From Rhodobacteraceae bacterium Alg231-30 (GTDB taxonomy: Bacteria; Pseudomonadota; Alphaproteobacteria; Rhodobacterales; Rhodobacteraceae): a stretch of DNA of 64,000 nt. Where the stretch lies: NCBI GenBank assembly GCA_900143615.1, contig FREU01000003.1, positions 360,237 to 424,236 of the forward strand, read 5' to 3'. The first letter of the stretch is position 1. Each line of letters opens with the position of its first letter. Positions 52,917 through 60,427 of this stretch are shown here, piece after piece. The notes beneath the pieces are model-generated. The model did not search any database, was not told the DNA's origin, and worked only from the letters and a program-made list of their open reading frames with translations. The position numbers and the translations under genes are program-made.

Positions 52917-53918
52917 ATGTTGCAAAACACGCGCCACATCGGCTTTCTGATTTTTCCGGGCTTTCCCATGGCCTGTCTGACCTCGGCCATCGAACCTATG
53001 CGCGCAGCCAACGAAATCGCCGATGAGACCGCGTTTTCCTGGTCACTCATCTCTGAGGATGGCACGCCCGTGACCGCCAGCGCCAATGTTGTTTTTCAGC
53101 CGGACAAAGCGCTCGGCACTGACCTCGATTTGGACATTATGTTCCTCCTCTCAGGTCCACATGACAGCTATACGTCCCCGCAAAAAAGCAAAGGCACCCT
53201 ACGCCATCTTGCGCGCCACGGCTGCGCGATTGGCGCGGTTAGTGGCGGCATCTTCCCCCTTGCGGCCTCTGGTCTGATGCAGGATCGACTGACCTCAGTG
53301 CATTGGGTGTACAAATCGGCATTCCTGTCAAAATACCCAGACCTGCACACCAGCGACGACGTGATTGTCATGGACCGTGGCCGGATGACAGCATCAGGCG
53401 CATCTGCCATGTTTGATCTCATGCTGCACCTCATCAAAGAGCGTCTGGGCGCGGCTATAATGACCGAAGTGGCCTGTTGGTTTCAGCATCCTTTGGTGCG
53501 CTCCGAAGGTGTCAGCCAGAGTATTCCAGCGCTCAAAAGTGATGCGCTGACCAAAGACACGCCGCCGCCAGTGGCCAAGGCGATCGCGCTATTTTCGCAA
53601 AACCTCGAAGAACCGCTGACCATCGCTCAGGTAGCAGAGCAAGTTGCCGTGTCCCCGCGCCAGCTTGAGCGCGTATTTCAGCAGGCCGTGCAGCAAAGCC
53701 CTTTGCAATATTATCGGGGTTTGCGCATGCAAGCCGCCCGCCAAAGGGTGATTTATTCCAGCGAAAGCCTCACCGAAATTGCCCATTCTGTCGGCTATGC
53801 CAGCTCGTCCACCATGGCACGCCACTACCGCGCCGCCTATGGTGTGCTGCCCCAAGAAGAGCGACGCCAGACCAACCGCTTTCGGGTTGAGGGCAACCGT
53901 CCGGTGCCCTCAACCTAG
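52917..53918 (+). CDS. GlxA/AraC family regulator, GbdR-like
   Basis: A 333-residue regulator. Residues 1-190 form a DJ-1/PfpI-like sensor domain (HIGFLIFPGFPMACLTSAIEPMRAAN; GAVSGGIFPLAASGLM). Residues 225-325 form an AraC HTH (EEPLTIAQVAEQVAVSPRQLERVFQQ; SLTEIAHSVGYASSSTMARHYRAAYG). GbdR in Pseudomonas has this build and activates glycine betaine and sarcosine catabolism. Here the sox operon converges on it, so regulation of that operon is likely. The ATG at 52917 is used because the frame upstream of it has no family match. Confidence 0.85.
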   Translation: MLQNTRHIGFLIFPGFPMACLTSAIEPMRAANEIADETAFSWSLISEDGTPVTASANVVFQPDKALGTDLDLDIMFLLSGPHDSYTSPQKSKGTLRHLARHGCAIGAVSGGIFPLAASGLMQDRLTSVHWVYKSAFLSKYPDLHTSDDVIVMDRGRMTASGASAMFDLMLHLIKERLGAAIMTEVACWFQHPLVRSEGVSQSIPALKSDALTKDTPPPVAKAIALFSQNLEEPLTIAQVAEQVAVSPRQLERVFQQAVQQSPLQYYRGLRMQAARQRVIYSSESLTEIAHSVGYASSSTMARHYRAAYGVLPQEERRQTNRFRVEGNRPVPST

Positions 53919-53935
53919 TTTATGACGCGCGCAAA

Positions 53936-54496
53936 TCAAGCGACCGATTTCGCCGCCGCAACCAGCGCGTGATGTAATGAGCCCGCCGACGATCTCGGCC
54001 CCAAAACGCTTGCACCCAGCTCAGACAGGATCACAAAACAGCCCTGATGATGCAGCAAGGTACGCGTGGCGGCGCCCGATTTCAGAGCGGCAAAGTCCAA
54101 CCCGCACAGGCGCGCGAACATCTCGCTCAGATCGCTACCGGAGACATCAAACCGGCACCATCCGTCCGTCTGCTCGGTCACCGAGGCCACATCGCCAAGT
54201 GCCGCCTTCAACTCTGCTGCAAGATCCTCGCGACTGTCATGGTCACCATCCATCATCCATTGGCCGGGTCCCATCCACCAAATCCGCGACGGTTTGGTTT
54301 CAAGGCACTGGCCTGCCTCCGGCAAGCCAATTTCAAACTTTGACGCCATCAACTCACTCAAAGCCGCATCCTGTCCGGCACGCACCGCAATCGAGGCAAG
54401 TGCGCGGTCAATGACTTCCACGATTCCGATGTCGCCGATTTTTTCGACCAGTGGCTGTGTGCCGCCAAGCGGCGGGATTGCTGTTAGATCAGTCAC
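53936..54496 (-). CDS. soxG: sarcosine oxidase gamma subunit family protein
   Basis: About 186 residues of the SoxG family: GTQPLVEKIGDIGIVEV, then KPSRIWWMGPGQWMM and WCRFDVSGSDLSEMFARLCGLD. SoxG is the small subunit of heterotetrameric sarcosine oxidase and resembles the GcvT N-terminal fold. The GTG at 54496 follows AAGGAGG at good spacing and overlaps the end of soxA. Confidence 0.88.
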   Translation of the reverse strand: MTDLTAIPPLGGTQPLVEKIGDIGIVEVIDRALASIAVRAGQDAALSELMASKFEIGLPEAGQCLETKPSRIWWMGPGQWMMDGDHDSREDLAAELKAALGDVASVTEQTDGWCRFDVSGSDLSEMFARLCGLDFAALKSGAATRTLLHHQGCFVILSELGASVLGPRSSAGSLHHALVAAAKSVA

Positions 54497-57437
54497 GCAC
54501 ACGTCCTCCTTCAGGATCCACAAAGTGGGCAGAGACCACTTCAACTTTCACTTCGCCGCCTTCCAGCGGATTGACCGCCCGCAGGGTTTCGCCCATGCGA
54601 TTGCTGCCGTCTTTCAGGAATCCAAGCCCGATGCCGGTTTTTAGCACCGGAGAATAAGCCGCCGAGGTCACATAGCCTTGGTCATGTTTGGCATCGATCG
54701 GTCCGGTTGCTGCCATCAAATGGCTGCCCGCCGGAATTGTCGCGCTGGACAGGGGCCGCAAACCGACCAAGGCCAACCCGTCCGGTGCCGCCATGCCTTC
54801 GCGTTCCGACAACACATTGCCAATACAGTCCTTTTTCTTGGACACCATGCGCCCAAGCCCAAGGTTGAGCGCGGTTGTGGTGCCATTCAACTCGGCCCCC
54901 GCCGCATGACCTTTTTCAATCCGCATCACGCCAAGCGCCTCGGTACCATAAGGTGTGACATCGAACTCTTTGCCTTCCGCCATCAAGCGGCGCATCAACG
55001 CATCGCCGTACCGTGTTGGCACAGCGATTTCATAAGCCAGCTCGCCCGAGAACGAAATCCGGAACAGACGCGCCCGCAGACCGCCGCAGACCGTGATCTC
55101 GCCACACCCCATAAACGGGAAGGCCTCGTTTGAAATATCAAACGCGGGGTCCACGATTTTTTGCAAAAGCTTGCGGGCATTTGGTCCGGCAACCGCATAT
55201 TGCGCCCAGGCTTCGGTGGTGGATATCAACTGCACATCCAGCTCGGGATAGAGACACTGGCGGGCAAATTCCATGTTGCGATAGACCAGCACCGCATTGG
55301 CGGTGGTGGTGGTCACCACAAAATGATCCTCGGCCAGCCGCGCGGCTGTTCCGTCATCATAGGCAATGCCATCTTCGCGTAACATCAGCCCGTAGCGCAC
55401 CTTGCCTACCGGCAATTTTGCAAAAGCGTTGGCATAGATCTTGTTGAGGAACGTCGCCGCATCCGCGCCTTGAACATCGATTTTGCCCAAGGTGGTCACA
55501 TCACAAACGCCAACCGATCCGCGGGTTGCCAGAACCTCACGATCCACACTCTGACGCCAGTGTGTTTCGCCTTTGCGCGGGAAATACTGCGCCCGCATCC
55601 AGTTGCCAACTTCGACAAACGCCGCGCCTTGTTCTTCAGCCCATTTGTGACTTGGGGTCAGCCGTGTGGGGTGGAACTCTTTGCCCACAGACCGTCCTGC
55701 CAATGCCCCCATCGCCACGGGCGTATAAGGCGGGCGGAACAACGTCGTGCCGGTTTCAGGGATCGGCTTGCCTGTCAGCTCGGCCATGATGGCCAAGCCG
55801 GTCACATTGGCGGTTTTACCCTGATCGGTCGCCATACCCATCGTGGTGTAGCGCTTGAGCAGCTCAACCGAGCGATAGCCTTCCTGATGCGCCAGTTTGA
55901 CGTCCTTGACAGTGATGTCGTTCTGGAAATCCACCCAAGCGCGCTTGGCACCCGCAACATGCCAATATGGCGTGATGCTTACCGGTGCATCTTCGGCCGC
56001 AGGCACCTCGGCAGGTTTTGCAGAAATGCCAAGAGCCTCCAAAGCCTCTACTGCGCCTTGCGCCCCACCCGTCAACGCAGCATGCGTGCTCATGTCGCCA
56101 TTGGCGGCCCCTGCCACGCTTTGCCCGACGGGCAGGCGCTCACCCGGACCAAAGGCTTGTATTGTCTCGTTCCACGCGGGACGCCCGTTCTGATGACAAG
56201 TCAGACCAACATTGGGGTTCCAACCACCGGACACGGCCACAGCGCCACACGGGATTTCACGGGTTTTACCATCCGCCAATCGCACGGTGACAGATTTCAC
56301 ACCCAACCGACCTTTGGTGTCGACAATTGTGGCCCCCGTGAGAATTTCGGTTTCACCCGCAACACTGACACCTTGCCGCACATCAATCACCGCAGGCACA
56401 TTCACACCTTTGGCGCGCAGATCACCCGCAGTTTTGTGACCGTCATCATTGTTGGTGAACACGACAACATCTTCAGCCGCCGTCGCCGCCCAACGGTTGG
56501 CATAGGCCCGCACAGCCCCCGCCAACATTACACCGGGACGGTCGTTTTTCTCAAACGCGATAGGCCGCTCGATGGCACCGGAACACAGCAGGGTTTTTTT
56601 GCTGTAAATCCGCCACAAGACTTCGCGGGGTTTGTCCGCAGCCGGAACACCCAGATGGTCCGCCGCACGTTCAACAGCGCCATAAACGCCGTGATCAAAC
56701 GCCCCGAAGATCGTGGTGCGTGCCATAATGCGCACATTGTCCATCGACGCCAGCTCGGCCTGCGTCTTGGCAACCCACTCAGGTCCGCTGATGTCTTCCA
56801 AAGGCTGACGCTCGGCATTCAAACGTCCGCCAAGACAGTAGTCTTCCTCGGCCAAAATCACCCGCGCACCGGCACGTCCCGCGGTCAAGGCTGCGGCCAA
56901 ACCGGCAGGCCCTGCCCCAACAATCAACAGATCACAGTGCAAAAACCCCTTGTCATAGAGATCGGGATCATCCTGAAACGAGATACTGCCCAAACCCGCC
57001 GCATAGCGGATCATCGGCTCATAGACTTTTTCCCAAAACGGCGCGGGCCACATGAAGGTCTTGTAATAAAACCCAGCCGCAAAGAAGCGCTGGAACAAAT
57101 CGTTCACCCCCAGCGCATCAAACGCCAGCGAGCCAACACGGTTCTGGCTTTTGGCCTCAAGCCCGTCAAACAGCTCGACACCTGTAGCGCGCGTATTGGG
57201 TTCCTTGCGCGCGCTGGTGCGCAACTCAACCAGCGCGTTGGGTTCTTCAGAGCCTGCGCTCAAAACACCTCGCGGACGGTGGTATTTAAAACTACGCCCC
57301 ATCAGGCGCACGCCATTGGCCAACAGGGCCGAGGCCAAGGTATCCCCTGCCCGTCCCTCATATTTCTTGCCATCAAACGAAAAGTTCAGCGGCGCATCAT
57401 GGTCAATCAGACCACCTTTTAGTCGATTGATACTCAT
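54489..57437 (-). CDS. soxA: sarcosine oxidase alpha subunit family protein
   Basis: 982 residues. An N-terminal 2Fe-2S-like domain (SFDGKKYEGRAGDTLASALLANG), a large FAD/NAD-binding part (DLLIVGAGPAGLAAALTAGRAGARVILAE near residue 170) and a C-terminal GcvT-like folate domain (GSVGVCDVTTLGKIDVQGADA; CGGLRARLFRISFSGELAYEI). The enzyme oxidatively demethylates sarcosine or a related N-methyl compound and passes the one-carbon unit to tetrahydrofolate. It overlaps soxD by 4 bp and soxG by 8 bp. Confidence 0.92.
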   Translation of the reverse strand: MSINRLKGGLIDHDAPLNFSFDGKKYEGRAGDTLASALLANGVRLMGRSFKYHRPRGVLSAGSEEPNALVELRTSARKEPNTRATGVELFDGLEAKSQNRVGSLAFDALGVNDLFQRFFAAGFYYKTFMWPAPFWEKVYEPMIRYAAGLGSISFQDDPDLYDKGFLHCDLLIVGAGPAGLAAALTAGRAGARVILAEEDYCLGGRLNAERQPLEDISGPEWVAKTQAELASMDNVRIMARTTIFGAFDHGVYGAVERAADHLGVPAADKPREVLWRIYSKKTLLCSGAIERPIAFEKNDRPGVMLAGAVRAYANRWAATAAEDVVVFTNNDDGHKTAGDLRAKGVNVPAVIDVRQGVSVAGETEILTGATIVDTKGRLGVKSVTVRLADGKTREIPCGAVAVSGGWNPNVGLTCHQNGRPAWNETIQAFGPGERLPVGQSVAGAANGDMSTHAALTGGAQGAVEALEALGISAKPAEVPAAEDAPVSITPYWHVAGAKRAWVDFQNDITVKDVKLAHQEGYRSVELLKRYTTMGMATDQGKTANVTGLAIMAELTGKPIPETGTTLFRPPYTPVAMGALAGRSVGKEFHPTRLTPSHKWAEEQGAAFVEVGNWMRAQYFPRKGETHWRQSVDREVLATRGSVGVCDVTTLGKIDVQGADAATFLNKIYANAFAKLPVGKVRYGLMLREDGIAYDDGTAARLAEDHFVVTTTTANAVLVYRNMEFARQCLYPELDVQLISTTEAWAQYAVAGPNARKLLQKIVDPAFDISNEAFPFMGCGEITVCGGLRARLFRISFSGELAYEIAVPTRYGDALMRRLMAEGKEFDVTPYGTEALGVMRIEKGHAAGAELNGTTTALNLGLGRMVSKKKDCIGNVLSEREGMAAPDGLALVGLRPLSSATIPAGSHLMAATGPIDAKHDQGYVTSAAYSPVLKTGIGLGFLKDGSNRMGETLRAVNPLEGGEVKVEVVSAHFVDPEGGRVRD

Positions 57438-57721
57438 GTCGAGCGCCCTTTTTGAATGGCCACATCACGGGCCAGCTCTGCCTTGATGATTTCATGGGTC
57501 ACGGTGTTACGTGTCACCACCAGCCACGATCGATCGCCCTGTTCGTGAAACCACAACTCGCGGTGCTCTCCCGCTGGATTATCTCGCAAAAACAGATAAT
57601 TGTGAAACACATCCTGAGCGTTTTCAATGTCCCCTTCGGGCCGCTCGATCAGCGCTGCATCTCCTAGATATGTAAACTCAGCCGCATCGCGCAGCCCTAG
57701 CAATGGGTGTGGGATCAGCAT
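57434..57721 (-). CDS. soxD: sarcosine oxidase delta-like subunit lacking the zinc cysteines
   Basis: 95 residues. The SoxD frame is kept: start MLIPHPLLGLRDAAEF, GDAALIERPE, FHNYLFLRDNPAGEHRELW. Normally SoxD has CPxCG near residue 6 and HxxGC near residue 60 as zinc ligands; here these read HPLLG and HEQGDRSW, so the three Cys ligands are gone. It should still fold as a structural subunit but without zinc. The ATG at 57721 overlaps the end of the PNPOx-like gene by 7 bp. Confidence 0.8.
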   Translation of the reverse strand: MLIPHPLLGLRDAAEFTYLGDAALIERPEGDIENAQDVFHNYLFLRDNPAGEHRELWFHEQGDRSWLVVTRNTVTHEIIKAELARDVAIQKGRST

Positions 57722-58200
57722 GGCTCCACCTCCGCAGTCTTGTGGTGAATATTGATGTCGCGCACGCGGTCGGTCCACTTTTCGCAGAACGCGCCCTCAT
57801 CCGCGCCCATGTCATAAGACGGCGTCGCCAAAGGCGTACAGCTGGTGACGTCGATCACCACCAAACCGCTCGCCATCGGCTCGAGCTCGGGCCAGCGCGC
57901 CCGATGATCCGCCATCAATTTTGGAAACGCCGCATCCTTTAGCGCCACAAACCGCGCCTTGCCGGAAATCAGCAGACCGCGACGGGTCAGGATATCGACA
58001 AAGTTCACCGACACATCAGGCCGCGCCGCAATGTTTTCGAGGGTCTTGGGCGAGCGTACCTCGACATAAGACAGCGCATTGTCATCATGCAGCACAAAGC
58101 TGCCTTTCGGGGTCACATGCGGGAGCCCGTTTTCATCGGTTGTTGCCACAAATCCAAGGTGCCAACGCTCAATCAGTTCACGTGCAAATCTATCGATCAT
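57715..58200 (-). CDS. pyridoxamine 5'-phosphate oxidase-like (FMN split-barrel) protein
   Basis: A 161-residue protein with the PNPOx-like split-barrel pattern: a helix, then FVATTDENGLPHVTPKGSFVL near residue 20 and a second strand pair, VNFVDILTRRGLLISGKARF. It may bind FMN or F420 and reduce a small substrate. It is inserted between soxB (11 bp upstream) and soxD (7 bp overlap). Canonical soxBDAG operons have no such gene in this place. Confidence 0.8.
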   Translation of the reverse strand: MIDRFARELIERWHLGFVATTDENGLPHVTPKGSFVLHDDNALSYVEVRSPKTLENIAARPDVSVNFVDILTRRGLLISGKARFVALKDAAFPKLMADHRARWPELEPMASGLVVIDVTSCTPLATPSYDMGADEGAFCEKWTDRVRDINIHHKTAEVEPC

Positions 58201-58211
58201 ACCGGCTCTCC

Positions 58212-59462
58212 TTAGTGCAAATTCGGCTGGGCGCCCTGGCCCTTTTCATCCACCGCATGTCCTGTACGGAAGCGATCCAGACGATAGGCCGTGGCGGTTT
58301 CATGCGGCGTGTCCTTGGCCAGCAGATGCGCCAGACACCAGCCTGCCGCAGGCGTGGCCTTAAAGCCGCCGTAACACCAACCACCGTTGAAATAGAGCCC
58401 TTCGATATGGGTCTTATCAATGAAGGGTGATCCGTCCATCGACATGTCCATGATCCCGCCCCAACTGCGCAGCAGACGCACACGGCCAATGGCGGGGATC
58501 AGCGACACGCCACTCTCGATGACATCTTCCACCACCGGCAAATTGCCGCGCGACGCATAAGAGTTATAGCCGTCGATATCGCCGCCAAACACCAGACCAC
58601 CCTTGTCAGACTGGCTGCAATAGAAATGCCCCGCCCCATAGGTGATCACGCCCGGAATGGTCGGTTTTAATGCCTCGGATACAAAGGCCTGCAGCACGTG
58701 GCTTTCAATCGGCACGCGCATGCCCGCCATGGCCATCACCCGACTGGAACTGCCAGCCACCGACGAGGCAACCTTGCCCGCACCGATATAGCCGCGTGTT
58801 GTTTCCACCCCCAGAACCTTACCCGCTTCGATCTTAAAACCCGTGACTTCACAGTTCTGGATGATATCCACACCCAAACGGTCCGCTGCGCGCGCATAGC
58901 CCCATGCCACCGCATCATGGCGCACCGTGCCACCACGACGATGCAACAGGCCGCCTTTGATCGGGAAACGGGCGTTGTCATAGTTCAGGAATGGATAGAG
59001 CTTGCGCACACCTTCCGTGTCCAGCAGCTCGGCGTCTGATCCGTTCAGGATCATCGCATTGCCCCGACGGCGCGCCGCATCACGCTGCGCATCGGTGTGC
59101 ACCAGATTGAGAATTCCACGCTGGGACACCATCGCATTATAGTTCAGCTCTTTTTCCAGCCCTTCCCAAAGCTTGAGCGAAAACTCGTAAAATGGCGCGT
59201 TGCCATCCAGCAAATAGTTTGACCGCACAATGGTGGTGTTACGGCCCACGTTGCCGCCACCCAGCCAACCTTTTTCCACCACTGCGATGCGCTTGCCGCC
59301 AAACTCGCGTGCCAGATAATAGGCCGCCGCCAAGCCGTGGCCGCCACCGCCGATAATGACGTAGTCATAGTCCTTTTGCGGCGCGACATCGCGCCAGGCA
59401 GGACCCCAGCCCTTGTGGCCCGTCAGAGCCTCTTTTATCACACGAAATCCACTATAGTGCAT
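58212..59462 (-). CDS. soxB: sarcosine oxidase beta subunit family protein
   Basis: A 416-residue DAO-family flavoprotein. The FAD-binding motif is DYVIIGGGGHGLAAAYYLAREFG near residue 33, followed by GGGNVGRNTTIVRSNYL. RRGGTVRHDAVAWGYARAADRLGVDI is a conserved SoxB region, and GGWCYGGFKATPAAGW closes the FAD site. It oxidises the N-methyl substrate. The ATG at 59462 follows AGGGGAAA. It is the first gene of the sox operon and divergent from the LysR-REC regulator. Confidence 0.92.
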   Translation of the reverse strand: MHYSGFRVIKEALTGHKGWGPAWRDVAPQKDYDYVIIGGGGHGLAAAYYLAREFGGKRIAVVEKGWLGGGNVGRNTTIVRSNYLLDGNAPFYEFSLKLWEGLEKELNYNAMVSQRGILNLVHTDAQRDAARRRGNAMILNGSDAELLDTEGVRKLYPFLNYDNARFPIKGGLLHRRGGTVRHDAVAWGYARAADRLGVDIIQNCEVTGFKIEAGKVLGVETTRGYIGAGKVASSVAGSSSRVMAMAGMRVPIESHVLQAFVSEALKPTIPGVITYGAGHFYCSQSDKGGLVFGGDIDGYNSYASRGNLPVVEDVIESGVSLIPAIGRVRLLRSWGGIMDMSMDGSPFIDKTHIEGLYFNGGWCYGGFKATPAAGWCLAHLLAKDTPHETATAYRLDRFRTGHAVDEKGQGAQPNLH

Positions 59463-59547
59463 GGTTTCCCCTTTCGTTTGCACCATAAGCCGACGTCGCA
59501 GGCGGTTTTCCCAGTCGCAGAACGGACCCCAACTGCTCCATTTCCGA

Positions 59548-59561
59548 CATACAATGGTATG
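59548..59561. promoter_or_regulatory. LysR-type box between soxB and the LysR-REC gene
   Basis: CATACAATGGTATG, arms CATAC and GTATG around AATG. ATAC...GTAT is a common core in LysR-family (T-N11-A) sites. It lies 86 bp from the soxB start and 54 bp from the regulator start, so it could act on both. Confidence 0.4.
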
Positions 59562-59614
59562 CGGCGCTTTTTCGCCTTGCACCTTGGGCGGTTTCGGGGC
59601 AATTCCGCCGCATC

Positions 59615-60427
59615 ATGAAACAGTTGAAACGCAATTTGCCGCCCCTGACGGCGCTTGTCGCATTTGAAGCCTCCGCGCGTCTGGGCAGCTTCACGGCGGC
59701 GGCCGACGAGCTTAATGTGTCGCGCGAAGCGGTCAGCCGCCAAATTCGCGCACTCGAAGGCTATCTGGGCGTGTCCTTGTTTGAGCGAGATGCAAACCGT
59801 GCCGTGATGGGCCTCATGGGCGAGCGTTTCTTTGCCACCGTGTCCCCAAACCTTTGGGCGATTGCGACCGCCGCTCAAGAATTAACAGGCGACATTTCCG
59901 TACCGGCGACAGAAGATGCGCCAATGCCCACACCTACGACCGACCTCGATCTTCCTACGATCCTTGTGGTCGACGACACGCCCGGCAATATTCACCACCT
60001 TCACGGCCTTCTCAAAGACGAATACCGCGTGATTGCTCAGACCTCTGGAAAAGAGGCGCTCAACTGGCTGTCGTCTGAAACGCCTGATTTGATCCTGCTC
60101 GATGTGCGCATGCCCGAGATGGACGGCTATGAGCTCTGCACACGCATCAAAAACACCGCCAGCCTGTCTGATATTCCGGTGATCTTCCTCACCAGTCTCA
60201 ATGATCCGGCTGATGAGACCCATGGCCTTGAAATCGGAGCCTGTGATTTCATCACCCGCCCCATCGTGCCGGCGGTGCTTAAGGCGCGTATGCGCAGCCA
60301 TCTGGATTTACGTCAAACCCGAAACGCCTTGGAAGATCTGCTCACCCGACGCGCAGACCGCCTGCAAAAAGCCGAAGAAATGCTGGTGCGCATCAGCAAA
60401 GATATCTCCGCCTACCAAGTTGCGTGA
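59615..60427 (+). CDS. LysR-type HTH fused to a response-regulator receiver domain
   Basis: 270 residues. The LysR HTH (residues 8-66) has the standard LTALVAFEASARLGSFTAAADELNVSREAVSRQIRALEGYLG. A linker of about 45 residues follows. Instead of the LysR effector domain there is a receiver: DD at 120-121, the phosphorylatable Asp163 in LILLDVRMPEMDGYE, FLTS near 193, but FITRPIVP at 213-219 with Arg215 where nearly all receivers have Lys. The C-terminal 45 residues form a helical coil. Output is therefore tied to phosphorylation, not ligand binding. The 3' ends of this gene and the hybrid kinase gene overlap tail to tail by 16 bp. Confidence 0.85.
   Translation: MKQLKRNLPPLTALVAFEASARLGSFTAAADELNVSREAVSRQIRALEGYLGVSLFERDANRAVMGLMGERFFATVSPNLWAIATAAQELTGDISVPATEDAPMPTPTTDLDLPTILVVDDTPGNIHHLHGLLKDEYRVIAQTSGKEALNWLSSETPDLILLDVRMPEMDGYELCTRIKNTASLSDIPVIFLTSLNDPADETHGLEIGACDFITRPIVPAVLKARMRSHLDLRQTRNALEDLLTRRADRLQKAEEMLVRISKDISAYQVA

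Noticed and set aside
55470-57422. 650-codon plus-strand open frame opposite soxA
   Set aside because: It is the complement of the well-supported soxA frame, its product is His/Arg/Gln-rich with no motif, and high GC makes such antisense frames common.
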